Source: an uncultured Oscillospiraceae bacterium (lineage in GTDB: Bacteria > Bacillota > Clostridia > Oscillospirales > Oscillospiraceae). Taken from it: 64,000 nt of DNA. Of the stretch, positions 38,838-47,393 are shown piece by piece. The notes under the pieces are model-generated. The model was not told the origin of the DNA, searched no databases, and saw only the letters and a program-made list of their open reading frames with translations. The first letter of the stretch is position 1, and the number at the start of each line of letters is the position of its first letter. The stretch lies in the NCBI GenBank assembly GCA_934591815.1, contig CAKTPV010000006.1, forward strand, positions 43,204 to 107,203. Reading direction: 5' to 3'. The translations under genes were made by a program, and so were the position numbers.

Positions 38838-39416
38838 TTACGCTTCCTCCGTCGGAAGATTGCCCTCCTCGTCCAGACGCATCTGTCCGTCCGCCTCCAT
38901 ACCCGGCAGCTGGGGCAGATCCTCCAGCGAGTCCAGATGGAACGCCCGCAGGAACGCCTGCGTCGTCCGGTACAGCCGGGGGCGGCCCGGCACCTGTAGC
39001 CGCCCGCACTCCTCGATAAGGTGGCGATCCAGCAGCAGCCCCACGGTGTAGGAGCTGTCCACGCCCCGGATCTGATCTACATACGCCCTTGTGGTGGGCT
39101 GGTAGTAGGCGATGATGGTCAGCACCTCCAGCGCCGGCTGGCTCAGCTTGGCAGGCTTTCGGATCTCGAAGGCCCGGCGGATCTGGTCGCCGTACTCCGG
39201 CGCAGAGCAAAGCTGGTAGCTGTCGTCCATTTTCAAAAGGCGGATACCCCGCCGTTCATAGCTGTAATAGTCCTGAAGCCGCTGGAGCACCAGCTCCGCC
39301 GTGGGCTTGTCCAGATCCAGCGCCACGCAGACGCGGTCGATGCCCACCGGCTCGCCGGAGGCAAAGAGGATGCCCTCCACCGCGGCCTCGATCTCCTTCA
39401 TTTCCCGTGTATCCAT
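38838..39416 (-). CDS. scpB: Segregation and condensation protein B
   Basis: 192 residues. A winged-helix kleisin partner of the SMC complex, with EAAVEGILFASGEPV at the start and the LSQPALEVLTIIAYYQP and VDQIRGVDSSYTV segments. It is 10 bp after scpA. Confidence 0.96.
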   Translation of the reverse strand: MDTREMKEIEAAVEGILFASGEPVGIDRVCVALDLDKPTAELVLQRLQDYYSYERRGIRLLKMDDSYQLCSAPEYGDQIRRAFEIRKPAKLSQPALEVLTIIAYYQPTTRAYVDQIRGVDSSYTVGLLLDRHLIEECGRLQVPGRPRLYRTTQAFLRAFHLDSLEDLPQLPGMEADGQMRLDEEGNLPTEEA

Positions 39417-39426
39417 GGTTTTCCCC

Positions 39427-40212
39427 TTACATCATTTCTTCCGGTACGTCGCCCTCGCAGGTGACGGTGCAGTCGCTGGCAGAGCCCGCCAGCCGGATGA
39501 GATTGTTCCGGCACAGCTCCAGCACTGCCATGAAGGTGGCTACCAGCTCGCTGCGGCTCCTGCTGCCCCGGAACAGCAGCAGGAAACGGGTGATGCCGCC
39601 CCGCTTCAGGCGCTGGATGATCTCCCGTGCCTTCGTCTCCACCGGGTACGGCTCCCGCTTTACGATCTCATCGAACGCCTTCAGCGGCGGCGTCTCCTCC
39701 ACCTGTCCCCGGCGGTCTGTGACCTCCTGCATGGCGAGGATCAGATCCGCCGGCTCCTGCTCGTACTCGTAGATCTTCCCGCGCTCCATCGGCTCCGGCG
39801 GGCGGGTCAGCACGTTGCGGCCAAACTCCCCCATGGGGCCTAGCTTCTCCGTGATATAGCGGATCTTGGCGTAGGCGTCGCCCCGCTTCCGCTCCTCCAG
39901 AGACTGGATGAGGGCGTCCATCTCGCTCTGGGCCTCCTCATCCTCCAGACTCAGCAGCATACGGGTCTTGATGTACATCAGGTGCGCGGCCATGGTGATG
40001 AATTCGCTGGCCACCTCCAGATCCATCTGCTTGCGCTTTTCCAGATAGTCCAGATATTGCTCCAGGATCAGGGCGATGGGGATGTCCTGTATCTCTATCT
40101 TATTCTTACTCAGCAGGAACAGGATCAGATCCAGCGGCCCCTCGAAATCCTCCAGCGGCTCGCTGGCCTTTGTCTGCACCACCTTTTCCAGCTTAAAAAT
40201 CGGATTGTCCAA
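39427..40212 (-). CDS. scpA: Segregation and condensation protein A (kleisin)
   Basis: 261 residues. It bridges the SMC heads, needed for chromosome segregation. The N-terminal FEGPLDLILFLLSKNKIEIQDIPIALILEQYLDYL and AHLMYIKTRMLL segments and a C-terminal winged helix (from about 200) are typical. It starts at TTG 40212 with GAGGAG upstream. Confidence 0.96.
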   Translation of the reverse strand: MDNPIFKLEKVVQTKASEPLEDFEGPLDLILFLLSKNKIEIQDIPIALILEQYLDYLEKRKQMDLEVASEFITMAAHLMYIKTRMLLSLEDEEAQSEMDALIQSLEERKRGDAYAKIRYITEKLGPMGEFGRNVLTRPPEPMERGKIYEYEQEPADLILAMQEVTDRRGQVEETPPLKAFDEIVKREPYPVETKAREIIQRLKRGGITRFLLLFRGSRSRSELVATFMAVLELCRNNLIRLAGSASDCTVTCEGDVPEEMM

Positions 40213-40225
40213 CAGTGTTTACTCC

Positions 40226-40885
40226 TCAGAAGCCGACGATGCGGCAGAATAAGCCAAATACCCAATCGATGGCGGCGTTCAGCGCATTGCTGCCCACGCC
40301 AACGGAGATGATGACCACCAACAGCACCATACCCAGCTGCTCATAGCGCATCAGCCAGTTGTAGGCTCTGTCCGGCAGCAGCACCGCCACCACCTTGGAG
40401 CCGTCCAGCGGCGGCACCGGCACCAGATTGAAAAGCCCCAGACCCACCGACAGGCACGCGGTGTTCACCAAAAATGAGAACAGCGTCTCCGGCAGTGCGC
40501 CCGTCACCAGCGCACGGGCATAGACCAGCCGTGCGATCAGCAAAAGCAGCAGCGCCAGCAGGAAATTGGACGCGGGGCCTGCCAGCGCCGTGACCGCCAT
40601 GCCCTCCTTTGGCTTTTTGAAGTAGTTGGGATTCACCGGCACGGGCTTGGCCCAGCCGAAGCCCGCCACGATCATCATTACGAAGCCGATCCAGTCGATA
40701 TGCCGCAGGGGATTCAGGCTCAGCCGATGGGCGCGCTTGGCGGTAGGGTCGCCCAGCGCATAGGCCGCCAGCCCGTGGCACGATTCATGGATGGTCAGAC
40801 ACAAAAAAACGGATGCCAGACGCAGGACGATGCCCTCCAGAGAGCCAAGGTCCAGCGCCGCCCACAGATCTTTCAGATATTGCAA
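40226..40885 (-). CDS. Site-2 protease family (M50) intramembrane metalloprotease
   Basis: 219 residues from TTG 40885, chosen because GGAGG lies 8 nt upstream; a farther GTG has none. It has the zinc motif HESCHGLAA near the N-terminus, the NPxxD-like LVPVPPLDGSKV motif and about five membrane helices. The family is the small Rip/YwhC type. It is the promoter-proximal gene of the scpA-ispH/rpsA operon. Substrates are unknown. Confidence 0.88.
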   Translation of the reverse strand: MQYLKDLWAALDLGSLEGIVLRLASVFLCLTIHESCHGLAAYALGDPTAKRAHRLSLNPLRHIDWIGFVMMIVAGFGWAKPVPVNPNYFKKPKEGMAVTALAGPASNFLLALLLLLIARLVYARALVTGALPETLFSFLVNTACLSVGLGLFNLVPVPPLDGSKVVAVLLPDRAYNWLMRYEQLGMVLLVVIISVGVGSNALNAAIDWVFGLFCRIVGF

Positions 40886-40962
40886 TGGAAATTCCTCCCG
40901 GTAGAGCGCGTGCGCGGCCCGCACAGACGCGGCAAAAACGCACGTTTCGGATAGTTCCCTGT

Positions 40963-40991
40963 ATTATAGCAAATATTCCCGTAAAACACAA
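40963..40991 (-). promoter_or_regulatory. Promoter for the M50-scpA operon
   Basis: On the minus strand TTGTGT, a 17-nt spacer and TATAAT with the extended TGC, 77 nt upstream of the TTG start. The -10 is perfect; the -35 matches 3 of 6. Confidence 0.6.
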
Positions 40992-41170
40992 GAAAAAATC
41001 AGGCGCACCATCTGCTCCTTGTCACTGAAATGACCCGAATGTAACCGTTTTGTATCCAACTTACCACCGCTTTGTCTCCTTCCTGTAAGGATGCGTACCG
41101 GAAACTCTGGTATTGTATAGTCAAGCAATCATACACCATACATTCGCTGTGAGAAAGGAGAACACAAAAT

Positions 41171-41356
41171 ATGGTAAAGATGAAGATGATCGCCGGTCTG
41201 GTCGTTCTGTGTCTGGCTTCTGCGGTAGCGGCATTCTTCCTGCCCAATACCCTTGGTACGCTGCTCTCCTTCGTGAGCATGGGAGCCGCTGCCGGCGTTG
41301 GCGTTCTGGCCATCGTGTCCTTCGTGCGGCTGCTCACACAGCGCCGTGCGTTTTGA
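41171..41356 (+). CDS. Small membrane protein of unknown function
   Basis: 61 residues. AAAGGAG precedes the ATG. Two hydrophobic helices (about 6-23 and 31-51) end in a basic RLLTQRRAF tail. No family recognised. It stands alone on the plus strand between divergent operons and is closed by a strong terminator, so it is likely a real monocistronic gene. A weak TATAGT box lies 50 nt upstream. Confidence 0.65.
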   Translation: MVKMKMIAGLVVLCLASAVAAFFLPNTLGTLLSFVSMGAAAGVGVLAIVSFVRLLTQRRAF

Positions 41357-41400
41357 TACAGGCCCTTCCATCTGAGAGACCTGTCCCGCGTTATACCCTG

Positions 41401-41440
41401 AAAAGTGCAGGGAGCACCAAATGGTGCTCCCTGCACTTTT
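41401..41440 (+). terminator. Terminator of the small membrane protein gene
   Basis: A perfect 18-bp stem (AAAAGTGCAGGGAGCACC) with a 4-nt loop and terminal T-run. Confidence 0.88.
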
Positions 41441-41486
41441 CTGTTGTGTCTCTGCTAAACGGCGGATATGCCGTGCAGCGCGAAAG

Positions 41487-41517
41487 CAGAGGGCTGCGCC
41501 ATCGGCACAGCCCTCTG
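41487..41517 (-). terminator. Stem-loop terminating lspA
   Basis: An 11-bp stem (GCAGAGGGCTG) with a 9-nt loop just past the lspA stop; no T-run follows on the minus strand, so efficiency is unclear. Confidence 0.5.
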
Positions 41518-41521
41518 CGTA

Positions 41522-41974
41522 TCACCGTCCCCGGATCATTTCCCGGATGAGGCCGACGACCGTCAGCAGCACGCCGCCCACCAGCATGGCGTCCGCCACG
41601 TTCCAAACCAGCTGCCGCAGCTTCTTCCCGGCGCGGGGAAGCTGTATGTAATCCGTCACGCTGCCCCGCCGCAGCCGGTCATACTGGTTGCTCAGTCCGC
41701 CGGCCAGCACCAGCAGGATACCCAGGCGCGCCGGACGCAGCCGCTGCGCCGCCTGCGGCAGCAGCAAAAGCGCCGCTGCGATCCAGACCACCAGCGGCCC
41801 CCACCGCAGGAATGCCCGGTGGCGGCTGCCCTTTCCCAGAAAGAAGCCGGGATTCTCCAGATTGGTCAGGCGCACGGCCTTCCCCTCATAGTGCAGCTTT
41901 CCCTTGCGGGACAGTACTTTCAGCACACGGTCGCTCACAAGCAGCGCCGCCGTGACCCCTATCGCCAGCCACAT
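41522..41974 (-). CDS. lspA: Signal peptidase II (prolipoprotein), divergent
   Basis: 150 residues, four membrane helices. It cleaves lipoprotein signal peptides. The two catalytic Asp residues fall in SVTDYI (about 106) and NVADAMLVGG (about 126). The usual N-x-G-A-x-F loop reads NPGFFLG and the GG-x-x-N-x-x-DR box reads GGLSNQYDR. The pattern holds but it is divergent. It starts 4 bp after the rhomboid stop. Confidence 0.85.
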   Translation of the reverse strand: MWLAIGVTAALLVSDRVLKVLSRKGKLHYEGKAVRLTNLENPGFFLGKGSRHRAFLRWGPLVVWIAAALLLLPQAAQRLRPARLGILLVLAGGLSNQYDRLRRGSVTDYIQLPRAGKKLRQLVWNVADAMLVGGVLLTVVGLIREMIRGR

Positions 41975-41978
41975 ACCG

Positions 41979-42548
41979 TCACCTCCTGCCGCGGCGGACG
42001 GTGAAACCGAAGATCAGGCCGCACAGTCCGCCTACGATATGGGTGATCTGGGAGATGTTGTCCTTTTTGAAAAGGCCGTCCATGATCTCGCCGCCCAGAT
42101 AGAAGATGACCACAAGGATCAGCGTGACGGGGATCTCCCCCCGGCGCATGGCGGTGAAGGAGGACAGCACGATCATCATGAACACCACGCCGCTGGCACC
42201 CAGCAGCGCCGAGCCGGGGAAAAACACGAAATGCACCAGCCCCGTGACCAGTGCGGTGACAAGGATCATCCAGACCATGGTACCGCTGCCGTACTTCTCC
42301 TCCAGTCCCGGCCCCACCAGCAAGAGCAGCAGCATATTGCCCATGTAATGCTCATAATCCGCGTGGCCCAGCACATGGCCGACAAAACGCACATAGGTCA
42401 GCGGATCGGACAGCGATGCGCGGTATACGGAGAAATATTGGTGCGTGGCGGCGCCGTTGGTCCAGTTCCCCAGCAGCAGCGCCAGCAGGCTCATCAGGGC
42501 GAAGGTCAGGATGACCGGCGCGTTGAAGCGTATCACGATTTTTTTCAA
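41979..42548 (-). CDS. Rhomboid family intramembrane serine protease
   Basis: 189 residues with six membrane segments. The catalytic Ser sits in LGASGVVFM and the His in ITHIVGGL; the H-x-x-x-N-like loop reads HADYEHYMGNM. It starts at TTG 42548 with AGAGGG 7 nt upstream and is coupled to lspA. Confidence 0.9.
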   Translation of the reverse strand: MKKIVIRFNAPVILTFALMSLLALLLGNWTNGAATHQYFSVYRASLSDPLTYVRFVGHVLGHADYEHYMGNMLLLLLVGPGLEEKYGSGTMVWMILVTALVTGLVHFVFFPGSALLGASGVVFMMIVLSSFTAMRRGEIPVTLILVVIFYLGGEIMDGLFKKDNISQITHIVGGLCGLIFGFTVRRGRR

Positions 42549-42581
42549 GCAGATTCCCTCTTTTCAAATGCAGTGAAATTT

Positions 42582-42610
42582 ATTATACTATGCAGAGGAA
42601 AAATTGTAAA
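42582..42610 (-). promoter_or_regulatory. Promoter for rhomboid-lspA
   Basis: On the minus strand TTTACA, a 17-nt spacer and TATAAT, 33 nt upstream of the TTG. The -10 is consensus and the -35 matches 5 of 6. A plus-strand TATACT overlaps it and may serve the divergent gene. Confidence 0.7.
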
Positions 42611-42629
42611 CCGAAGGAGGCACATCCGT

Positions 42630-43691
42630 GTGAAAAAGTGGTTGAAGGTCGCGCTGTGTATCCTACTGGCTGTGGTGCTGCTGGTGGGTGGATATGTGGC
42701 GTATGTTTTCATCGATTACCACCGGCTGGGCGATATGACGCTGACGCCAGAGCATAATGCAGACGCCGCGGAGAGCGGCACCGTCTATACCATGATCTCC
42801 TATAACATCGGCTTCGGCGCCTACGAGTCCGATTACGGCTTCTTCATGGACGGCGGCACCGAGTCCCGTGCATGGAGCAAGGAGCGCCTGACGAAAAACC
42901 TCACGGCGATCAGCACGTTCCTGCAGGAGCAGGACGCCGACTTCTATCTGCTGCAGGAGGTGGACATCGGCGCCACCCGCACCTATCAGGTGGACGAGCG
43001 CGCCTATTTCACCGAGGCGCTCTCTGGCATGAGCTGGGTGTTCTGCCAGAACTACGACTCCCCCTACCTCATGTATCCGCTGCGCAAGCCCCACGGTGCG
43101 TCGCGCGCCGGTCTGATGACCTTCTCCACGGCGGATATCGCCGCGACCAGCCGTGTGGAGCTGCCGATCGAGGGCGGCTTTATGAAGCTGCTGGATCTGG
43201 ATCGCTGCTATTCCGTCAGCCGTATCCCCGTATCAGGGGGTAAAGAGCTTGTCCTTTACAACCTCCATCTCTCCGCGTATACCAGCGACGGCACCATCGC
43301 CACCGAGCAGCTGAAGCTGCTGCTGGCAGATATGCAGGCCGAGTATGAGGCGGGCAACTGGTGCGTGGCAGGCGGCGACTTCAACAAGGATCTTCTGGGT
43401 GACTCCGCCGCGTGGTTCGGCGAGGCGGATCAGTCCTATTCCTGGGCGCAGCCCATTCCCGCCGAGACGTTTGCCGGTGTGGATGTCTCGCTGGCAGCAC
43501 CGCTGGACGAGAACGCCCCCGTCCCCAGCTGCCGCAACGCGGACGGCCCCTATCACGAGGGGCAGTATGTACTGACGGTGGACGGCTTCCTGACCACGCC
43601 CAACGTAACGGTGTCGCAGGCCACCGTGCTGGATACCGGCTTTGCGTGGTCCGACCACAACCCGGTCAAGATGACCTTCACGCTGAGCTGA
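42630..43691 (+). CDS. Secreted endonuclease/exonuclease/phosphatase family protein
   Basis: 353 residues, start GTG 42630 with GGAGG at 9 nt. An N-terminal signal-anchor (about 5-27) precedes an EEP domain. Motifs are ISYNIGFGAY (Asn), LLQEVDIG (metal Glu), YNLHLSAY, GGDFNKD and DTGFAWSDHNPVKM (catalytic His). Secreted EEP enzymes may be sphingomyelinase-like or nucleases; the sequence does not decide. It is monocistronic, with its own terminator. Confidence 0.87.
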   Translation: MKKWLKVALCILLAVVLLVGGYVAYVFIDYHRLGDMTLTPEHNADAAESGTVYTMISYNIGFGAYESDYGFFMDGGTESRAWSKERLTKNLTAISTFLQEQDADFYLLQEVDIGATRTYQVDERAYFTEALSGMSWVFCQNYDSPYLMYPLRKPHGASRAGLMTFSTADIAATSRVELPIEGGFMKLLDLDRCYSVSRIPVSGGKELVLYNLHLSAYTSDGTIATEQLKLLLADMQAEYEAGNWCVAGGDFNKDLLGDSAAWFGEADQSYSWAQPIPAETFAGVDVSLAAPLDENAPVPSCRNADGPYHEGQYVLTVDGFLTTPNVTVSQATVLDTGFAWSDHNPVKMTFTLS

Positions 43692-43694
43692 ACA

Positions 43695-43723
43695 AAAAAG
43701 AACCGCCCCGGGCGGTTCTTTTT
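43695..43723 (+). terminator. Terminator of the EEP gene
   Basis: A 13-bp stem (AAAAAGAACCGCC) with a 3-nt loop and T-run immediately after the stop. Confidence 0.85.
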
Positions 43724-43772
43724 GCGTGCAGGGAAAGCTTGTCACTACGCGATCTCAAAGGCTCCCCGCGCA

Positions 43773-44915
43773 TCACGCCCTTGCGAATACGCCCAGCGCG
43801 TCCGTCAGGCGATGTTCCCCGTCGTAGCCGATGCGCCAGACTGTCTTGCCGCTTTGCAGCACCAGCATTTGCCCGCCGTAGGGAACAGCGTCTGCGGCGT
43901 ACCACGCGCACTCCCAGCCGGGGACGGTGATCGCCTCCGCGCCGGCTTCCTGCGCCTGCTCTCGGGCGTAGCCCTCCGCCAGCCATGTCCACGCGATCTG
44001 GTACACATCAGCATCATAGTACCAGCTGCTGCGATACTGGCCGATTTCCGGGTCGATCATATACGCGCCGTGCTGCCGCACATAGCGCAACTGGTATAGC
44101 AGCGACGGGGACTCCGACGCCCACGAGTTTTCGTTGTGCGGGCTGCCCGGATGCTGGCTGGGAGCGGGGGAGACGCCGAGGAATACCTCCGACACGGTGG
44201 GTACAGGCACATCGCTGACCGGGATATCTCTGCTACGGTCGAGGGTGATCCACAGAACGGCAATGATCACCAGCGCCAGCGCCAGCATAAAATTTGTTGC
44301 CCGATGAAGGCGCAGGTTCCGACGCACCGTTGCGGTGCAGTGATAGTCCCGCGTTAGCAGGATGCGCTGCTGCGTCGTCTCCGCGGCGCGTATGGCGGCG
44401 ACGAGCCGTACCAGCCAGAAGCCGCCCAGCAACACCCAGCACAGCGCCACCAGCGCGTAGCCGCTCAGCAGAGAGCTGTACAGTCCGCCATCGATGCGCA
44501 GCGCTTCATACAGATTCCACCCGCACCAGACAACGGCAAACAGGATACCCGCGTAGCCCCGCCGGATATCCGACCGCAGCCGCCTGTCCAATACCTGATG
44601 GAGCGTCTCCTCGTCGGTGTTCAGCTCCGGGGCGGCGGGGTCGTCGCAGCGGTAGATGTCCAGATACGGTGTCAGGTCGCAGACGTACTCCCAGCCCATC
44701 TCCCGGTAGGCGGCGATGCGCGCCTTCTCGTCGGTGTACCCGATGCTCCGTTTTACATCGATGCGGTAGCGCACGGCGCGGGGCGTCTCCTTCCGGAAGG
44801 ACATGGCGGTGCCGAGGCGTGTTTCCAGCAGGAAAAGCCCCTTCTGCGCCTGTTCGTCCAGCCAGCTCTCAATGGCGTCCACCTGATAGAAGTAGTAGGG
44901 GATGGTTTTCAGCAT
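43773..44915 (-). CDS. DUF2812 domain membrane protein
   Basis: 380 residues. An N-terminal DUF2812 domain (about 8-100, YQVDAIESWLDEQAQKGLFL, RYRIDV, YREMGWEYVCD) is followed by three membrane helices (about 121-140, 150-175, 208-226) and an extracytoplasmic tail. DUF2812 proteins usually accompany PadR regulators in Firmicutes, as here. No function is known to me. It overlaps padR by 7 nt. Confidence 0.82.
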   Translation of the reverse strand: MLKTIPYYFYQVDAIESWLDEQAQKGLFLLETRLGTAMSFRKETPRAVRYRIDVKRSIGYTDEKARIAAYREMGWEYVCDLTPYLDIYRCDDPAAPELNTDEETLHQVLDRRLRSDIRRGYAGILFAVVWCGWNLYEALRIDGGLYSSLLSGYALVALCWVLLGGFWLVRLVAAIRAAETTQQRILLTRDYHCTATVRRNLRLHRATNFMLALALVIIAVLWITLDRSRDIPVSDVPVPTVSEVFLGVSPAPSQHPGSPHNENSWASESPSLLYQLRYVRQHGAYMIDPEIGQYRSSWYYDADVYQIAWTWLAEGYAREQAQEAGAEAITVPGWECAWYAADAVPYGGQMLVLQSGKTVWRIGYDGEHRLTDALGVFARA

Positions 44916-45238
44916 GGCGGCTCCTCCTCTCCGCGTACCGCGTCCGCGTCCCGCAGGCAGCGGCGCAGACGTGCGACCTCGTTGTCATACAGCCTGTTTC
45001 CGGCCTCCGTTGTCTCGTAGGTGCGGCGGCGTCCCTCTACCGCCGTTTCCCGGATCATCTGCTCGTCCGTCAGCTTGCCCAGTATGGTGTACAGCGTACC
45101 GGGACCCAGTATGATGCGCTTCTCCGTCCGCTCGGACACCCACTGGGCGATATCCGCCCCGCACAGGGGCTGCCTTTGCAGCGCCATCAGTACATAGAAC
45201 ATGGGTTCCGACAGGGTGTCCAGTGTTTTCCGCGGCAT
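44909..45238 (-). CDS. PadR family transcriptional regulator
   Basis: 109 residues. The winged helix reads SEPMFYVLMALQRQPLCGADIAQWV and LGPGTLYTILGKLTDEQMI, followed by RRRTYETTEAG. ATG 45238 is used; two in-frame GTGs lie just upstream next to the ribosome site. It probably represses its own operon via the double palindrome upstream. Confidence 0.9.
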   Translation of the reverse strand: MPRKTLDTLSEPMFYVLMALQRQPLCGADIAQWVSERTEKRIILGPGTLYTILGKLTDEQMIRETAVEGRRRTYETTEAGNRLYDNEVARLRRCLRDADAVRGEEEPPC

Positions 45239-45255
45239 GGCCGTCACCACCTCAT

Positions 45256-45295
45256 ATATCGTTCTACGATATTTATAACATCGTTTTACGATGTT
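45256..45295 (-). promoter_or_regulatory. Tandem PadR operator
   Basis: Two palindromes, ATATCG-N5-CGATAT (45256-45272) and AACATCG-N5-CGATGTT (45277-45295), share the ATCG-N5-CGAT core and are centred 22 bp apart, about two helix turns. This matches autoregulated PadR operators in pattern. Confidence 0.7.
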
Positions 45296-45343
45296 GTCAA
45301 GAGGTTCATGGATACAGCGTCCATTAAAATTTTGAAAAGGGGG

Positions 45344-45372
45344 TTGCCAAGCCGCACATTCTGTGGTAGCAT
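45344..45372 (+). promoter_or_regulatory. Promoter for the glycine riboswitch transcript
   Basis: TTGCCA, a 17-nt spacer and TAGCAT, ending about 60 nt before the aptamer. Confidence 0.55.
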
Positions 45373-45430
45373 ACGTCCATCAATTTGATACACCCGATGA
45401 GACACCCGGAATGTACAGACCGGATGCGGA

Positions 45431-45582
45431 GGGTACTCTGGAGAATCCCATTCAATTGGGTGCCGAAGGTGCAAGGCGCTGCTGCGCTGAATCTCTCAGG
45501 CAAAAGGACGGAGCTGACAAGTGATCTTTGCTTGCCCCCCTGACTTTCTCCAGAGTCGCTGTTCTACAGCGGCTCTATTTTT
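45431..45582 (+). promoter_or_regulatory. Single-aptamer glycine riboswitch with terminator
   Basis: The aptamer has the conserved GGTGCCGAAGGTGCAAG and CTGAATCTCTCAGGCAAAAGG blocks. P1 is CTCTG (45436-45440) with CGGAG (45509-45513). A 10-bp terminator (45552-45576) with a T-run follows. Its 5' arm overlaps TCTCCAGAG (45547-45555), the exact complement of the P1 region CTCTGGAGA (45436-45444). Glycine-bound P1 would free the terminator, so an OFF switch is predicted. Confidence 0.93.
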
Positions 45583-45601
45583 ATGTAAGGAGAAAAAAGC
45601 C

Positions 45602-47020
45602 ATGATCGAATCCACACTGTTTCCCATCGTTTCCAAGATCAACGAGTACCTCAGCAACTACATCCTCATTTTTCTGCTGGTGGGCGTAGGCCTGTGGTAC
45701 TCCATCCGCACCCGCTTTGTGCAGGTGCGCTGCTTCGGGGAGGGCATGAAGAAGTTTTTCGGTGAGCTGAACCTCCGCGGCGGCGCACAGAAAAGCGGTA
45801 TGACCTCGTTTCAGGCGCTGGCCACCGCCATTGCCGCGCAGGTAGGCACCGGCAACATCGTGGGTGCCTCCGGCGCCATCCTCACCGGCGGCCCCGGTGC
45901 CATCTTCTGGATGTGGGTCATCGCCTTTTTCGGCATGGCCACCATCTACGCCGAGGCCACGCTGGCGCAGAAGACCCGCATCGTGGAACCGGACGGCAAC
46001 ATCAAGGGCGGCCCGGTGTACTACATCACCACCGCGTTTAAGGGCGGCTTCGGTAAGTTTTTGGCGGGCTTTTTCGCCGTGTCCATCATTCTGGCGCTGG
46101 GCTTCATGGGCTGCATGGTGCAGTCCAACTCCATCGGCTCCACCATGGAGACCGCCTTTGGCGTCCCCTCCTGGATCATGGGCATCGTGCTGGTGGTGAT
46201 CTGCGCTGTCATTTTCCTGGGCGGCGTGCAGCGCCTTGCTGCCGTAACGGAGAAGATCGTCCCCATTATGGCCGGTATCTTCCTGCTGGGCGGCCTTGCC
46301 ATTCTGATCTGCCGCATTCAATACGTCCCCGCCACCTTCGCCATGATCTTCAAGTATGCCTTCCAGCCCCAGGCCATCATCGGCGGCGGCTTCGGCTACG
46401 CCATCAAGACCGCCGTCAGTCAGGGCGCCAAGCGCGGTCTGTTCTCCAATGAGGCCGGTATGGGCTCCACGCCCCACGCCCACGCACAGGCCAACGTGGC
46501 CCGCGCCCACGATCAGGGCGTGGTGGCCATGATCGGCGTGTTTATCGACACCTTCGTGGTGCTGACCCTCAACGCGCTGGTCATCATCTGCACGCTGTAC
46601 ACTGCCGACGGCCCTCTGGCCAATGGCTACTTCGGGGATGTTACCGCATCGCTGGGCAAGACCAATCTGGCGCAGACCGCCTTTGGCTCCGTGTTCGGTG
46701 CCAGTCTGGGCGCGAAATTCGTGGCCATCTGCCTGCTGTTCTTCGCCTTCTCCACCATCCTGAGCTGGAACCTGTTCGGTAAGATCAATGCCAACTACCT
46801 GTTCGGCCGCAGAAACAGCAGGCTGTGCAGCGCCATCTATACGATTATCGCACTGGTTTTCATCTTCCTCGGCACTGTCTCCGGCAGCGACTTCGTGTGG
46901 GAGCTGACGGATATGTTCAATAACCTCATCGTCCTGCCCAACGTCATCGCCCTGTTCGCGCTGACCGGCATGGTGCTTGCCAGCCTCAAGGAGGTCAAAA
47001 AGGACCGTCTGAAGGCGTAA
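45602..47020 (+). CDS. Alanine/glycine:cation symporter (AGCS)
   Basis: 472 residues, start ATG 45602 behind AAGGAG. About ten membrane helices. The AGCS signature is visible (TSFQALATAIAAQVGTGNI, GGPGAIFWMW, GAKRGLFSNEAGMGSTPHAHA). It imports glycine or alanine with Na+ and is controlled by the glycine riboswitch in its leader. Confidence 0.95.
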   Translation: MIESTLFPIVSKINEYLSNYILIFLLVGVGLWYSIRTRFVQVRCFGEGMKKFFGELNLRGGAQKSGMTSFQALATAIAAQVGTGNIVGASGAILTGGPGAIFWMWVIAFFGMATIYAEATLAQKTRIVEPDGNIKGGPVYYITTAFKGGFGKFLAGFFAVSIILALGFMGCMVQSNSIGSTMETAFGVPSWIMGIVLVVICAVIFLGGVQRLAAVTEKIVPIMAGIFLLGGLAILICRIQYVPATFAMIFKYAFQPQAIIGGGFGYAIKTAVSQGAKRGLFSNEAGMGSTPHAHAQANVARAHDQGVVAMIGVFIDTFVVLTLNALVIICTLYTADGPLANGYFGDVTASLGKTNLAQTAFGSVFGASLGAKFVAICLLFFAFSTILSWNLFGKINANYLFGRRNSRLCSAIYTIIALVFIFLGTVSGSDFVWELTDMFNNLIVLPNVIALFALTGMVLASLKEVKKDRLKA

Positions 47021-47040
47021 ACGCCGCGTCCTCCTCCGGT

Positions 47041-47072
47041 GATACGGGAGCCGCTTCTGCGGCTCCCGTATC
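47041..47072 (+). terminator. Stem-loop after the symporter gene
   Basis: A perfect 14-bp stem (GATACGGGAGCCGC) with a 4-nt loop, 20 nt after the stop; no T-run follows. Confidence 0.6.
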
Positions 47073-47121
47073 GCCCTTCGGTGTCGGGGAAAATTTCCTG
47101 AGAAATTTGCAAAATTAGGGG

Positions 47122-47149
47122 TTGACATTTTTCATGTTTATGCTATACT
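47122..47149 (+). promoter_or_regulatory. Strong promoter for the tRNA-Ala locus
   Basis: TTGACA (6 of 6), a 16-nt spacer and TATACT with an extended TGC, 35 nt before the truncated tRNA copy. Confidence 0.75.
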
Positions 47150-47183
47150 AAGCAAGTCGACAGCGAGCCGACAACAACATATG

Positions 47184-47231
47184 GGGGTATAGCTCAGCTG
47201 GGAGCCCGGTTGAAGCGGTAAACAACCCCCG
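47184..47231 (+). pseudogene. Truncated tRNA-Ala-like copy
   Basis: The first 22 nt (GGGGGTATAGCTCAGCTGGGAG, split by its A-box) match the 5' part of the tRNA-Ala 83 bp downstream. It then diverges and ends in AACCCCC, which could pair with GGGGGT. No anticodon or T-arm is present, so it is not a functional tRNA. Confidence 0.7.
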
Positions 47232-47266
47232 CACTTAAAACTCAATATTTACACTCTCTTCCACAT

Positions 47267-47342
<76 letters not shown>

Positions 47343-47359
47343 TCACAGAGAGTGTGAAG

Positions 47360-47390
47360 AAAACCTCACTTCTTTGGAAGTGGGGTTTTT
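47360..47390. terminator. Bidirectional terminator between tRNA-Ala and the recombinase
   Basis: AAACCTCACTTC pairs with GAAGTGGGGTTT (one G-T pair, 4-nt loop) with flanking A and T runs, usable from both sides. Confidence 0.8.
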
Positions 47391-47393
47391 GCT

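Noticed and set aside
41904..42629. N-terminal extension of the EEP protein frame
   Set aside because: The extension is antisense to lspA and rhomboid; GTG 42630 has the ribosome site and is followed by a signal-anchor.
45373..45430. A second glycine aptamer
   Set aside because: The conserved GCCGAAGG and CTCTCAGGCAAAAGG blocks occur only once, so this is a single-aptamer switch.
45581..47128. A 515-codon minus-strand frame over the symporter
   Set aside because: The plus frame has the AGCS signature, riboswitch and ribosome site; the minus frame is its shadow.
47184..47231. A second functional tRNA
   Set aside because: It lacks anticodon, T-arm and 3' acceptor strand.
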